In this document: positions 42,180-50,739 of the stretch, piece by piece
How positions within the stretch are numbered: the stretch's first letter is position 1
Layout of the letters: every line of letters begins with the position of its first letter
NCBI GenBank assembly: GCA_900756155.1
Contig: CAAEJV010000036.1
Coordinates: 1 to 64,000 of the forward strand
Direction: 5' to 3'
Source of the DNA: Pasteurellaceae bacterium
GTDB taxonomy: Bacteria > Pseudomonadota > Gammaproteobacteria > Enterobacterales > Pasteurellaceae
DNA length: 64,000 bases
Notes under the pieces: model-generated
The model's input: only the letters and a program-made list of their open reading frames with translations
Databases searched by the model: none
What the model was told of the DNA's origin: nothing
Position numbers and translations under genes: made by a program

Positions 42180-43745
42180 TTATTTAGATGATTGCTCAAA
42201 ATAGTATTTGCCGGTTTTCAATGCACTTGGACCTAAACGTGCATATTTAAACATCAAATACATTTCCGCAATGATGAAGAAGAAGTAAAGTACACAAATT
42301 AAACCGATAGAGAACCATAAGTCACCTACACTCAAGTTAGAGGCAGACACACCCACCGGTAATACTTCATAAATCGCCCATGGTTGACGACCAAATTCAG
42401 CTAAGAACCAACCAAATTCAATCGCTAAGAATGGCAATGGAATACCCCAAAGCAATGCTTTAAGTAATAAGCGAGAAGAAGTCACTTTGTTACGTAAATT
42501 TTGAACAAATGCACCAAAGGTCAGTAAAATAATTAAACCACCTGCGGCTAACATACCACGGAATGCCCAGAAGTTAGGACCGACATTTGGAATAGTATCA
42601 CGTGCTGCTTGTTTAATTTGTTCATCCGTTGCATCAACAACTTTATCTGTGTAACGTTTTAATAATAAACCGAAACCTAAATCACCTTTGACTTCATCAA
42701 ATTTTGCTTTAGTTTCAGGATTTACTTGGCCTGCTGATTTTTTCTCTGCTTTTAATTGCGTGAATAAATCATAAGCAACCATACCGTTACGAACACGACC
42801 TTCATTTTTCGCTTGAATATCTTTCAAACCAACAATTTCAGTGTCTAAAGAACGCGTTGCAATTAAACCACCTAAGTAAGGGATTTCAATCGCAAAATCA
42901 TTTTTCATTTCAGCGGTATTTGGAATCGCAACTGGATGGAATGGCGCTGGCGCAGGATGGGTATCAAACTCAGCTTCCATTGCAGCCAATTTCACAGGTT
43001 GTGCTTTACCAATTTCATAACCTGATTCATCACCCATAATTAATACCGCTGATGCAGCGATAAAACCAAAAGTTGCCGCTACAGAGAATGAACGTTTAGC
43101 AAAACCAATATCGCGGCCTTTTAATAAATAGAATGCACTGATACCTAATACAAACATTGCACCGGTTGTATAACCTGCTGTTAATGTGTGTAAGAATTTA
43201 CCTTGCGCAACTGGATTTAACCAAAGATCTAAGAAGCTGGTCATTTCCATACGAATGGTTTCAAAGTTAAACTCTGCCGCTACCGGATGTTGCATCCAAC
43301 CATTCGCGACTAAAATCCACATTGCAGAAAGGTTTGAACCAAAGGCTACGCAGTAAGTTGCGAGTAAGTGTTTACCTTTAGTTAAACGATCCCAACCGAA
43401 GAAGAATAGCCCCACGAAAGTGGATTCTAAGAAGAACGCAAGTAATGCTTCGATCGCTAATGGTGCACCGAAAATATCACCTACATAGTGAGAATAATAA
43501 GACCAGTTTGTCCCAAATTGGAACTCCATGATAATACCGGTCGTTACCCCTAGAGCAAAGTTAATACCAAATAACTTACCCCAGAATTTTGTCATATCTT
43601 TATATACTTCTTTGCCCGTTTTAACATAAATGGTTTCCATGATCACAAGAACGAAAGATAAACCCAATGTTAATGGTACAAAAATGAAGTGATATAACGC
43701 AGTTAATGCAAACTGCAAGCGTGAGAGATCAACAACGTCTAACAT
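42180..43745 (-). CDS. cydA: Cytochrome bd ubiquinol oxidase subunit I
   Basis: CydA binds haems b558, b595 and d and oxidises quinol. The 521-residue protein has the haem ligand His19 (FALTALYHFIFVPLTLG), the quinol loop, and the late block GWFLAEFGRQPWAIYEVLPV. Its length (522 in E. coli) shows the long-Q-loop type. It is the first gene of cydABX-ybgE, with a 458-base gap upstream that holds a candidate FNR site. Confidence 0.98.
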   Translation of the reverse strand: MLDVVDLSRLQFALTALYHFIFVPLTLGLSFVLVIMETIYVKTGKEVYKDMTKFWGKLFGINFALGVTTGIIMEFQFGTNWSYYSHYVGDIFGAPLAIEALLAFFLESTFVGLFFFGWDRLTKGKHLLATYCVAFGSNLSAMWILVANGWMQHPVAAEFNFETIRMEMTSFLDLWLNPVAQGKFLHTLTAGYTTGAMFVLGISAFYLLKGRDIGFAKRSFSVAATFGFIAASAVLIMGDESGYEIGKAQPVKLAAMEAEFDTHPAPAPFHPVAIPNTAEMKNDFAIEIPYLGGLIATRSLDTEIVGLKDIQAKNEGRVRNGMVAYDLFTQLKAEKKSAGQVNPETKAKFDEVKGDLGFGLLLKRYTDKVVDATDEQIKQAARDTIPNVGPNFWAFRGMLAAGGLIILLTFGAFVQNLRNKVTSSRLLLKALLWGIPLPFLAIEFGWFLAEFGRQPWAIYEVLPVGVSASNLSVGDLWFSIGLICVLYFFFIIAEMYLMFKYARLGPSALKTGKYYFEQSSK

Positions 43746-44203
43746 CTCAACTCCTTGTATAAATCTACAAGATTTTCACTTTATGATTACCAAGGATAAC
43801 CCCAAATAACCACCCCAAACTACTCAACAGAAATTGTTAAGAAATATTGAATTATTTACGTAATAGTTGCCTTTTCTATTCTCAAAACAGAATACAGTAA
43901 CCGATTACAATATAAATATTCAAAAATTTGCCCTATTCTACTACTATTTATGAGGATAAAAAACAGAAAAAACCGTTATCTTGATCACATTTTTTGATAT
44001 AAGTTACAAAATACCCTATTTTGCATAACAATGACAAAATTGATCCACATCAAATTCTGTATTTTTTGCTCAAAATGGAAAAATTTATCTATCACAAGGA
44101 AACTTTATTTAAAAAAAATGGACAAAATAATCACTAGACAGGGCTGCAAGATTTTGCTATTTTTTAGCCTAATAATATTTGGAAAGATTTGTAGGGATTT
44201 ACA
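43746..44203. promoter_or_regulatory. 458-base gap between divergent cydA and a secreted-protein gene
   Basis: This stretch is AT-rich and has no ORF I would defend. It contains a perfect FNR-type dyad, TTGATCCACATCAA (44040-44053), and a half-matching CRP/FNR-like stretch around 43981-43998 (TTGATCACATTTTTTGAT). The dyad is about 295 bases from cydA and 150 bases from the + strand gene at 44204, so either could be its target. Long upstream regions with FNR/ArcA sites are known for cyd operons. Confidence 0.6.
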
Positions 44204-44515
44204 ATGAAAAAAATTTGCGTAATTTTGACCGCACTTTTCGGTTCTATGGCATTATCTGCTACCGCAGCACCTCTTACAGAAAACAAAGCTGCTCTTCCAC
44301 AACAATGTACACAGTTATTTAAAGAAACAGAAAATTTGATTGCTCAAGCAGAAAAACAGCCTGGCACTCATACTCAAGTAGGTAAAATCAAAAGTAAACT
44401 GAACCAAAGCAAACAGCAAATTCTTGAAATGGAATTAGCGACTCAACAAAAAAGCTGTGATGTGGGTTTAGCAAGATTAAATAGCATGAAAAGCTATACT
44501 GAAGGAACTAACTAA
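44204..44515 (+). CDS. Small secreted protein, possibly DUF5339 family
   Basis: The 103-residue protein has a strong signal peptide (MKKICVILTALFGSMALSAT, cut after about residue 22). A mature helical part rich in Gln, Lys and Glu follows, with two cysteines (QQCTQLF and KSCDVGL) that could form a disulfide. No lipobox is present. The layout resembles short Pasteurellaceae proteins labelled DUF5339, but I recognise this only loosely. It is a single-gene unit ending at a strong palindromic terminator, and it faces cydA across a region with an FNR-type site, so it may respond to oxygen. An uptake signal overlaps the coding sequence of the signal peptide (44228-44236). Confidence 0.75.
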   Translation: MKKICVILTALFGSMALSATAAPLTENKAALPQQCTQLFKETENLIAQAEKQPGTHTQVGKIKSKLNQSKQQILEMELATQQKSCDVGLARLNSMKSYTEGTN

Positions 44516-44530
44516 GCAGGTTTCAAAAAG

Positions 44531-44563
44531 AAAGGACATATTGATATCAATATGTCCTTTTTT
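44531..44563. terminator. Bidirectional terminator between the secreted-protein gene and ruvB
   Basis: A perfect 30-base palindrome spans 44531-44560 (arms AAAGGACATATTGAT / ATCAATATGTCCTTT) with T-runs after it. The two genes converge on it. Confidence 0.9.
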
Positions 44564-44570
44564 CTATCTC

Positions 44571-45578
44571 TTATTCTGACGGCTTCTGAAGTCCGAAGTG
44601 TCGATAAGTTAACGAGGTCGCAATTCGGCCTCGAGGCGTACGCTGTAAAAATCCTTGTTGAATCAAGTAAGGTTCTAAAACATCCTCGATAGTGTCTCGT
44701 TCTTCACCTATTGCTGCAGCCAAGTTATCTAACCCAACTGGTCCACCATCAAAACGTTCAATCACTGCGGTAAGCAATTTTCTATCTAAGTAATCAAAGC
44801 CCGCATCATCTACATCTAACATTGAAAGCGCTTGCTTCGCAATGTCTGCCGATATAATGCCATCATTACGCACATCAGCAAAATCTCGAACGCGACGCAA
44901 CAAACGATTTGCAATGCGAGGCGTGCCACGTGAACGACGAGCGACTTCAAAAGCGGCTTTATCTTCTAATTCCAGGTTTAAGCAAGAGGCACTTCTTGTC
45001 ACAATAGAAGTTAAATCTTCAACGGAATAAAATTCTAAACGCTGAACAATACCAAAACGATCACGCAATGGTGAAGTTAAAGAACCCGCTCGAGTTGTTG
45101 CACCAATTAATGTGAAAGGTGGTAAATCTAATTTAATTGAGCGTGCAGCAGGGCCTTCACCGATCATAATATCCAGCTGATAATCTTCCATTGCTGGATA
45201 AAGCACTTCTTCAATCGCTGGGGAAAGACGGTGAATTTCATCAATAAATAACACATCATGGGGTTCAAGATTGGTCAGCATTGCCGCTAAATCTCCAGCT
45301 TTTTCAAGCACAGGACCTGATGTGGTGCGAATATTCACACCCATTTCATTCGCCACAATATTAGCTAGCGTCGTTTTTCCTAAGCCTGGAGGGCCGAAGA
45401 TCAAAAGATGATCTAAGGCATCTTGACGTAATTTCGCCGCCTTAATGAAAATATCCATCTGCTCTCGCACTTGTGGCTGTCCCACATAGTCCGCTAAAAG
45501 CTTTGGACGAATCGCACGATCGATGACATCTTCATCTATCTTTGCCTGACTGCTAATAATTCTATCTGCTTCGATCAT
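44571..45578 (-). CDS. ruvB: Holliday junction ATP-dependent helicase RuvB
   Basis: RuvB is the AAA+ motor that drives branch migration with RuvA. The 335-residue protein has Walker A FGPPGLGKTTLAN, Walker B DVLFIDEIHRL, sensor 1 LIGATTRAGSLTSPLRDRFG, and a C-terminal winged helix (YLIQQGFLQRTPRGR). It follows ruvA by 13 bases. Confidence 0.98.
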   Translation of the reverse strand: MIEADRIISSQAKIDEDVIDRAIRPKLLADYVGQPQVREQMDIFIKAAKLRQDALDHLLIFGPPGLGKTTLANIVANEMGVNIRTTSGPVLEKAGDLAAMLTNLEPHDVLFIDEIHRLSPAIEEVLYPAMEDYQLDIMIGEGPAARSIKLDLPPFTLIGATTRAGSLTSPLRDRFGIVQRLEFYSVEDLTSIVTRSASCLNLELEDKAAFEVARRSRGTPRIANRLLRRVRDFADVRNDGIISADIAKQALSMLDVDDAGFDYLDRKLLTAVIERFDGGPVGLDNLAAAIGEERDTIEDVLEPYLIQQGFLQRTPRGRIATSLTYRHFGLQKPSE

Positions 45579-45591
45579 ATCTGTTTAATCT

Positions 45592-46203
45592 TTATAATGC
45601 GGCTTTTAAAGCTTCGCGAATTAATTGCTCACTGCTTAAATCCGCTTTAGCCACTTTTTTCACCATTTTTTCAGCATCGGTTGGTTTATAGCCTAACGCA
45701 ATCAGCGCAGCAACCGCTTCATCAGCTGAGCTCTCCGCTTGACGTAATTCTGAAGTTGAAGGAATATGCTTGCTCTCCACAAAGAAATCACTTTGGCGAA
45801 CATCTTTAAACTTCCCTTTTAACTCCACCAATAAGCGTTCAGCCGTTTTCTTGCCCACACCAGGAATTTTAACTAATTTCGACAGTTCTTCTCGTTCAAT
45901 AGCGTAAGCAAACTGCTCTACTGACATTGCAGATAAAATTGCGAGTGCCAATTTAGGACCAACACCATTGGTTTTAATTAATTCACGGAATAAAGTGCGG
46001 TCAGTTTTTTGGGCAAAGCCAAAAAGAAGATGTGCATCTTCACGCACAACAAGATGGGTAAATAAAGTGGTTTCTTGCCCGATTTCTGGTAAGTCATAAA
46101 AACTGGTCATTGGTAACAATAATTCGTAACCGACGCCTTGTACATCAAGCAAAATTTCAGGAGGTTGTTTTTCTAATAAGATACCTTTTAAACGACCGAT
46201 CAT
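45592..46203 (-). CDS. ruvA: Holliday junction DNA-binding protein RuvA
   Basis: RuvA binds four-way junctions as a tetramer and loads RuvB. The 203-residue protein has the N-terminal OB domain (MIGRLKGILLEK), two helix-hairpin-helix motifs (LIKTNGVGPKLALAIL; LVKIPGVGKKTAERLLVEL) and a C-terminal RuvB-binding domain (DEAVAALIALGYKPTDAEKMV). It lies between ruvC and ruvB. Confidence 0.98.
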   Translation of the reverse strand: MIGRLKGILLEKQPPEILLDVQGVGYELLLPMTSFYDLPEIGQETTLFTHLVVREDAHLLFGFAQKTDRTLFRELIKTNGVGPKLALAILSAMSVEQFAYAIEREELSKLVKIPGVGKKTAERLLVELKGKFKDVRQSDFFVESKHIPSTSELRQAESSADEAVAALIALGYKPTDAEKMVKKVAKADLSSEQLIREALKAAL

Positions 46204-46261
46204 AAGATTTCCATGTAAAAAAATTTTGCATAGAATAAAATAAAACTGGATATTAATCCAG

Positions 46262-46834
46262 TTAAATTTTTAATCTAAATCGACCTCGGCTGTATCTTGT
46301 TTTTAAAAGTGCAGTCATTTTTTCGTGTGTTTCTGTCGTTTTGACCGAGCCTGCAATATGCAAGGAATGTTGAATGGTATGAGCATGAGTGATGGCAATA
46401 GCTAAAGCATCTGCCGCATCTGCCTGAGGTTTATCTGAGAGCTTCAAAATTCGTGTCACCATATCTTGTACTTGAACTTTATCTGCAGAACCAATCCCTA
46501 CGACAGTCTGTTTCACCAAACGAGCCGCATATTCAAATACAGGTAAATCCTGGTTCACAGCTGCCACAATCGCCGTACCACGTGCTTGCCCCAGTTTTAA
46601 AGCTGAATCCGCATTTTTAGCCATAAACACTTGTTCAATGGCAAACATATCGGGCTGGAATTGTGTGATGATTTCTGTCACGCCAGCATAAATTCGTTTT
46701 AAGCGTGTAGGTAAATCCTCTACCTGCGTGCGGATTGCTCCACTGCCGAGATATTCTAAATGTCGACCATTTTGTCTAATCACACCATAACCCGTTACAC
46801 GAGAACCTGGGTCAATGCCTAAAATAATACTCAT
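46262..46834 (-). CDS. ruvC: Holliday junction resolvase RuvC
   Basis: RuvC cuts Holliday junctions symmetrically. The 190-residue protein has its acidic active-site residues in ILGIDPGSRVTGYG (Asp7), MFAIEQVF and the C-terminal PQADAADALAIAITHAH. It lies 58 bases before ruvA, on the same strand, and starts the ruvCAB cluster. Confidence 0.97.
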   Translation of the reverse strand: MSIILGIDPGSRVTGYGVIRQNGRHLEYLGSGAIRTQVEDLPTRLKRIYAGVTEIITQFQPDMFAIEQVFMAKNADSALKLGQARGTAIVAAVNQDLPVFEYAARLVKQTVVGIGSADKVQVQDMVTRILKLSDKPQADAADALAIAITHAHTIQHSLHIAGSVKTTETHEKMTALLKTRYSRGRFRLKI

Positions 46835-46853
46835 AAACTCTCAAAAATAAACA

Positions 46854-46869
46854 GCCGGTCAATGCCGGC
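46854..46869 (-). terminator. Terminator after the lipoprotein gene
   Basis: The stem GCCGG / CCGGC (46854-46858 and 46865-46869) is followed by TGTTTATTTTTG on the minus strand. It is 15 bases after the lipoprotein stop and just upstream of ruvC. Confidence 0.75.
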
Positions 46870-46884
46870 CGTTTTTAGCGTTAA

Positions 46885-47319
46885 TTATTGGTTTGCTTTT
46901 GCAGTTGCTTTTGCATCTACATCACAGTTTTTCACAACAATTTTATCTGCTTTTTTACCTTTGATTAAAAGATTTACTGGCACAACAGAATCAAATTTAT
47001 CTAAAGTTAAACCACTGTCTACGTTCCAAACATATTTGCCAGAAGTAAATGAAGTGAAGTCTTTTTGGGCTGCATCACGAGCAAAATCTTTCGCGATAAC
47101 TTTGTTACCCACCATCACCATTGCTGCTGTTGGCTCTTGGTTTTCGAATTGATAAACTGCAGTTACAGTTTTCTTGTTACAAGTATAAACTACTGTTTTA
47201 TCCGTTACAGTAGGGGTTGCCATTTGTTCCGCCTTGTTTTCCATTTTTGGTGCATCGCTTGCACATGCTGATAAAACAACAAGAGCGGCCATTGCTGGTA
47301 ATACTTTAGCAAATTTCAT
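46885..47319 (-). CDS. Predicted lipoprotein of unknown function
   Basis: The 144-residue precursor has a lipobox (VVLSAC, lipidated Cys19) and a short linker. A compact beta-rich domain follows, with YTCNKKTVTAVYQF early and VKNCDVDAK at the end, two cysteines that probably pair. The general pattern recalls MliC-type lysozyme-inhibitor lipoproteins, but the match is weak and I do not assign that role. It stands between yebC and ruvC with its own terminator and an AAGGAG-type start. Confidence 0.8.
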   Translation of the reverse strand: MKFAKVLPAMAALVVLSACASDAPKMENKAEQMATPTVTDKTVVYTCNKKTVTAVYQFENQEPTAAMVMVGNKVIAKDFARDAAQKDFTSFTSGKYVWNVDSGLTLDKFDSVVPVNLLIKGKKADKIVVKNCDVDAKATAKANQ

Positions 47320-47336
47320 TATAAATCTCCTTAAAA

Positions 47337-48077
47337 TTACAGCTGAGCTGCAACTTCATCACTAATTTCACCGTTATGATATACGTTTTGTACATCGTCA
47401 CAGTCTTCTAACATGTCAATTAAACGCAACAATTTAGGCGCAGTTTCAAGATCAAGATCAACTGTTGTTGATGGAATCATTGTCACTTCTGCGTTATCAA
47501 TTTTAAATCCTGCTGCTTCGATTGCATCGCGCACAGAACCTAAATCTTCCCACGCAGTATAGATTTCGAATGAACCATCATCTTGTGGTTGAACATCATC
47601 TGCACCGGCTTCAATTGCCGCCTCCATTAACGCATCTTCTTCACCTTCGCTAATTAAAATCAAGCCTTTTTTGCTGAATAAGTAGCCCACAGAACCTTCA
47701 GTCCCTAAGTTACCACCACATTTAGTGAAACTTGGGCGAACCTGTGAGATGGTTCGGTTTGCGTTGTCACTTAGACACTCAACCATCACAGCAGTTCCAC
47801 CCGGACCATAACCTTCGTAAATTCTTGTTTCCATATTGGTGTCATCACCACCACCCACACCGCGTTCAATCGCACGGTTAATGGTGTCGCGAGTCATGTT
47901 GCTTGATAAGGCTTTATCTACTGCTGCACGTAAACGCGGGTTAGCACCAACATCACCACCACCAATTTTTGCAGCAGTGACTAATTCACGAATTAATTTT
48001 GTAAAAATTTTACCGCGTTGCGCATCTTGAGCTGCTTTACGGTGTTTAATATTTGCCCACTTGCTATGGCCTGCCAT
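47337..48077 (-). CDS. yebC: YebC/PmpR-family protein
   Basis: YebC proteins are cytoplasmic factors variously described as transcription regulators and, more recently, as translation factors that help at proline stretches. The 246-residue protein has the family start MAGHSKWANIKHRKAAQDAQRGKIFTKL in part (GHSKWANIKHRK) and the blocks RAIERGVGGG and YEGYGPGGTAVMVECLSDN. It is upstream of the ruv cluster and downstream of nudB. Confidence 0.96.
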   Translation of the reverse strand: MAGHSKWANIKHRKAAQDAQRGKIFTKLIRELVTAAKIGGGDVGANPRLRAAVDKALSSNMTRDTINRAIERGVGGGDDTNMETRIYEGYGPGGTAVMVECLSDNANRTISQVRPSFTKCGGNLGTEGSVGYLFSKKGLILISEGEEDALMEAAIEAGADDVQPQDDGSFEIYTAWEDLGSVRDAIEAAGFKIDNAEVTMIPSTTVDLDLETAPKLLRLIDMLEDCDDVQNVYHNGEISDEVAAQL

Positions 48078-48126
48078 GTTGTTTTCCTTCTTATCTTAAA
48101 AACGTTTTTAAATTAAATCCTCTTTT

Positions 48127-48585
48127 CTATAGAGGAAAGCCGTTCATCAAATATTTTTTGATGAACTCGGCATTATTCGGCGATTTCGTCATTTGGATCG
48201 CATGTTCTGGAGAAACCCATTGATACGCCAAATGCTCACTTAATATCGGTTCAAATTCCTGCTCAACTGCCAATAAAAACCAATGTTCATGACAGTGAGT
48301 CACATTCGGTGCGTATTTATAGCGGAAATGCGGAAAAATTTCAAATTCTATACTCTCTTTACAATCAAAAAGTGCGGTCGAATTTTCTTCTATTTTTAAT
48401 CCTACTTCTTCCCAAACTTCTCGAATTGCTGTTTCTCTTGGTGTTTCATTGGTTTCCAGTGTCCCCGTAACGGATTGCCAAAAGCTGGGATCATCTTGGC
48501 GCTGAAGCATCAGAATGCGATGCGTACTTTCCGCATAAATTACCACGAGAACCGATTGATTATTTTTATATTTCAAGCTCGTCAT
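48127..48585 (-). CDS. nudB: Dihydroneopterin triphosphate diphosphatase
   Basis: NudB removes pyrophosphate from dihydroneopterin triphosphate in folate synthesis. The 152-residue Nudix protein has the box GTLETNETPRETAIREVWEEVGL. The end of the gene overlaps a small hairpin (TCCTCT / AGAGGA, 48118-48123 and 48131-48136). It lies just upstream of yebC, on the same strand. An uptake signal lies in the gene near 48370. Confidence 0.93.
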   Translation of the reverse strand: MTSLKYKNNQSVLVVIYAESTHRILMLQRQDDPSFWQSVTGTLETNETPRETAIREVWEEVGLKIEENSTALFDCKESIEFEIFPHFRYKYAPNVTHCHEHWFLLAVEQEFEPILSEHLAYQWVSPEHAIQMTKSPNNAEFIKKYLMNGFPL

Positions 48586-48641
48586 CTACATAATTGAGAA
48601 TGGGCAGCATCATACCTTTTCTACTAAAAACTTTCAAAAAA

Positions 48642-48673
48642 ATTACCGCACTTTAAAACTAAAGTGCGGTAAT
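48642..48673 (-). terminator. Terminator of the Nramp-like gene built from inverted uptake signals
   Basis: A 13-base stem ATTACCGCACTTT / AAAGTGCGGTAAT (48642-48654 and 48661-48673), followed on the minus strand by TTTTTTTG, contains two facing uptake signals. Confidence 0.88.
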
Positions 48674-48686
48674 TATCTCAATTATT

Positions 48687-49955
48687 TTAGTTTAACCAGC
48701 CAGCTTGTTGGGCTATAAATAATCCTGCAAAGGCTGTTAAGTAGAATAAACCGATAAGGGATAACCATAATAATCCGCCTTTTACACTGTGTTTCGCGTG
48801 CTTAGTCAGAGATAAATTCAACCAAGCAAAGATTGGTGCAGAAACAAATGAAGCAATCATCGCGAATTTCAGCATTGGGCCTACTGCATTATTAAAGTAG
48901 AAAATAATCGCTAAACCAGATAACGCCGCAAAAATCATACCGATATTAAGAATTCTCACAGAGCTTTCTTGTTTACCGAATAAGATACGCAAAGATTCAA
49001 CATTGGTACGAGAGTAACCATCAATTACTGTAATTGTTGTACCAAACATACACATGAACGCAATGACTGCAATTAATAAGCGAGACCATTCACCGATAGT
49101 ACTTGCATACATATTGATAAGTTGTGCGATATATTTTCCGCCAACCAGCTCTACGGTTTCAGGAGAACCATATTGTACCAATGCGCCAAGCGCTAAGAAT
49201 ACGACAGCTAAAATTGCTGTACCGATATAACCCACGTTGAAGTCAAATAAACCATCTTCATAAGATACTTTCGTTAGACGACGTTTTGCCACCACCCACA
49301 TAGAGTTAACAGCAGAAATTTCAATCGGTGCAGGCATCCAGCCCATTAAGGCCACTAAAAACGCTAATTTACTTAATTCCCATGGAGAAGGCGCTACAAA
49401 ATCAGGTGCGGCTACGCCATTGATACCATTACGCATAAAAGCAATCACGACAGCGCTCACGGTTGTTACCGTTAAAGCAATCATGATGATTTTCGATAAG
49501 CTATCTAATAAACGGTATTTACCCAACAATAAAATGCCGGTTGTCACAAGAATCACTAATGAGCTTAATACTGGCATCGGTAGTGGAATTGGCGTAATGA
49601 AGGTTAAAATTGCTGCCGTTAATAATCCTACTGCAGCAGTATTAATTACTGTGGCAAAAACGTTTAAAGCAAGGAATAACCAAAGGTAGAACTTCCCTTT
49701 TTGACGGTAACCTTCTAACAAGGTATTACCGGTATCTAGGGTATATTGAACACCGAAACGGAAGAAAGGATATTTAAATAAGTTAGCAAGAATCACAATG
49801 CTCACTAATTCCCAACCATAGATCGCCCCCGCTTGAGTGGATGCAATAATATGCGAACCACCAACAGCTGCTGATGCCATCACGATGCCAGGACCTAAGG
49901 CAGAGAATTTACTCGCCCATGTTGATTTTTCTACTGGAGTTGAAACTTCACTCAT
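48687..49955 (-). CDS. Nramp-family transporter lacking the canonical metal-binding motifs
   Basis: The 422-residue protein has about eleven membrane segments and an Nramp-like start (GPGIVMASAAVGGSHIIAST, residues 21-40). In true Nramp metal importers helix 1 carries DPGN, but here the same place reads VGGS. Helix 6 normally has MPH, while here the matching stretch is GWMPAPIEIS (about residues 203-212), so the His is absent. Substrate cannot be Mn/Fe by the usual mechanism, and the name 'divalent metal transporter' would rest on fold only. It is a single-gene unit. Confidence 0.82.
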   Translation of the reverse strand: MSEVSTPVEKSTWASKFSALGPGIVMASAAVGGSHIIASTQAGAIYGWELVSIVILANLFKYPFFRFGVQYTLDTGNTLLEGYRQKGKFYLWLFLALNVFATVINTAAVGLLTAAILTFITPIPLPMPVLSSLVILVTTGILLLGKYRLLDSLSKIIMIALTVTTVSAVVIAFMRNGINGVAAPDFVAPSPWELSKLAFLVALMGWMPAPIEISAVNSMWVVAKRRLTKVSYEDGLFDFNVGYIGTAILAVVFLALGALVQYGSPETVELVGGKYIAQLINMYASTIGEWSRLLIAVIAFMCMFGTTITVIDGYSRTNVESLRILFGKQESSVRILNIGMIFAALSGLAIIFYFNNAVGPMLKFAMIASFVSAPIFAWLNLSLTKHAKHSVKGGLLWLSLIGLFYLTAFAGLFIAQQAGWLN

Positions 49956-50278
49956 AAAATGTTCTCTTATAAATTAATCATAAATCGAAAAAGGCCTTAT
50001 TTATAATAGAATTTTATCCTTTAGTAAAGTAAATAAAGTTCCATTTAAAGAAGAATAAAAGTGTAAAAATCTAATTATTTTTAAATTTCAGGATATAATT
50101 TCAAAACAAATAAAACCACATCATATTCATACCAAAAAAGTGATGTATTTAAGTGAATAAAATTTTTTCAATAAAAAGAAAGTGCGGTCAAAATCAGTTG
50201 AATTTTTGACCGCACTTATATCGTATTAGCTCATACTAGATACTAAAAACTAGAATAGTCATGAGAAACAAGTCCCCT
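49956..50278. other. 323-base gap with a terminator and no gene
   Basis: The stretch is AT-rich. A strong hairpin at 50180-50217 is the only clear element. The Nramp-like gene promoter should lie in 49956-50150, but I see no confident hexamers. I see no ORF or RNA gene. Confidence 0.6.
50180..50217 (-). terminator. Terminator built from inverted uptake signals
   Basis: A 14-base stem AAGTGCGGTCAAAA / TTTTGACCGCACTT (50180-50193 and 50204-50217) lies about 60 bases past the stop of the small membrane protein gene on the minus strand. Confidence 0.8.
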
Positions 50279-50659
50279 CTACTCTGACACTTTTGAAGTT
50301 TGAGTAAAATATTTATTTACACTTGGTCGATAGAGAATTAATCCAAACACAATTAAGCGAACGACTGAGCCAATAAATAAAGTTGAGTCAAGACCGTAGC
50401 TAATCCAGCTCCACACAATATATAAAAGAGCTGATATTATAAATAAGATCCGACCACTATTTTGCCCTTCAAGTAATTTAATACCTGTAAGAAAAATTAA
50501 TACACCCAGAACAAAATTTATTAGGTATAGTCTCAAAATCTGATCGAAACTTAAACTAAATGTTTCTTCAAATAATGAAAAAAGTAGGGAAAAGCAATCA
50601 CTAGCTCCCCCCAGTATGTATAACCAAGCAATCACACTTACAGATATTGGGCGTTCCAT
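50279..50659 (-). CDS. Small integral membrane protein of unknown function
   Basis: The 126-residue protein has four predicted membrane helices (IAWLYILGGASDCFSLLF; LYLINFVLGVLIFLTGI; ILFIISALLYIVWSWI; IGSVVRLIVFGLILY) with short loops and no known motif. AAGGT lies 6 bases before the ATG. It is AT-rich compared with its neighbours and sits alone between the Nramp-like gene and aspS, so it may be a lineage-specific insertion. I do not recognise a family. Confidence 0.7.
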   Translation of the reverse strand: MERPISVSVIAWLYILGGASDCFSLLFSLFEETFSLSFDQILRLYLINFVLGVLIFLTGIKLLEGQNSGRILFIISALLYIVWSWISYGLDSTLFIGSVVRLIVFGLILYRPSVNKYFTQTSKVSE

Positions 50660-50698
50660 TTTATACCTTGCAATAACACCTATAACTTAATAAACCAA

Positions 50699-50728
50699 AA
50701 AATCGACCGTAAAACTACGGTCGATTTT
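50699..50728 (-). terminator. Terminator of aspS
   Basis: A 12-base stem AAAATCGACCGT / ACGGTCGATTTT (50699-50710 and 50717-50728) lies 11 bases after the aspS stop. Confidence 0.88.
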
Positions 50729-50739
50729 AAAAACAGAAA

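Noticed and set aside
43981..43998. Second FNR/CRP-like stretch TTGATCACATTTTTTGAT
   Set aside because: The two halves are direct rather than inverted and the spacing is wrong for FNR. Only a half-site for CRP is present, so I do not list it as a site.
50279..50659. Small membrane protein as an immunity or toxin gene
   Set aside because: Four hydrophobic helices alone are too general, and no partner gene is adjacent. It is left as unknown.
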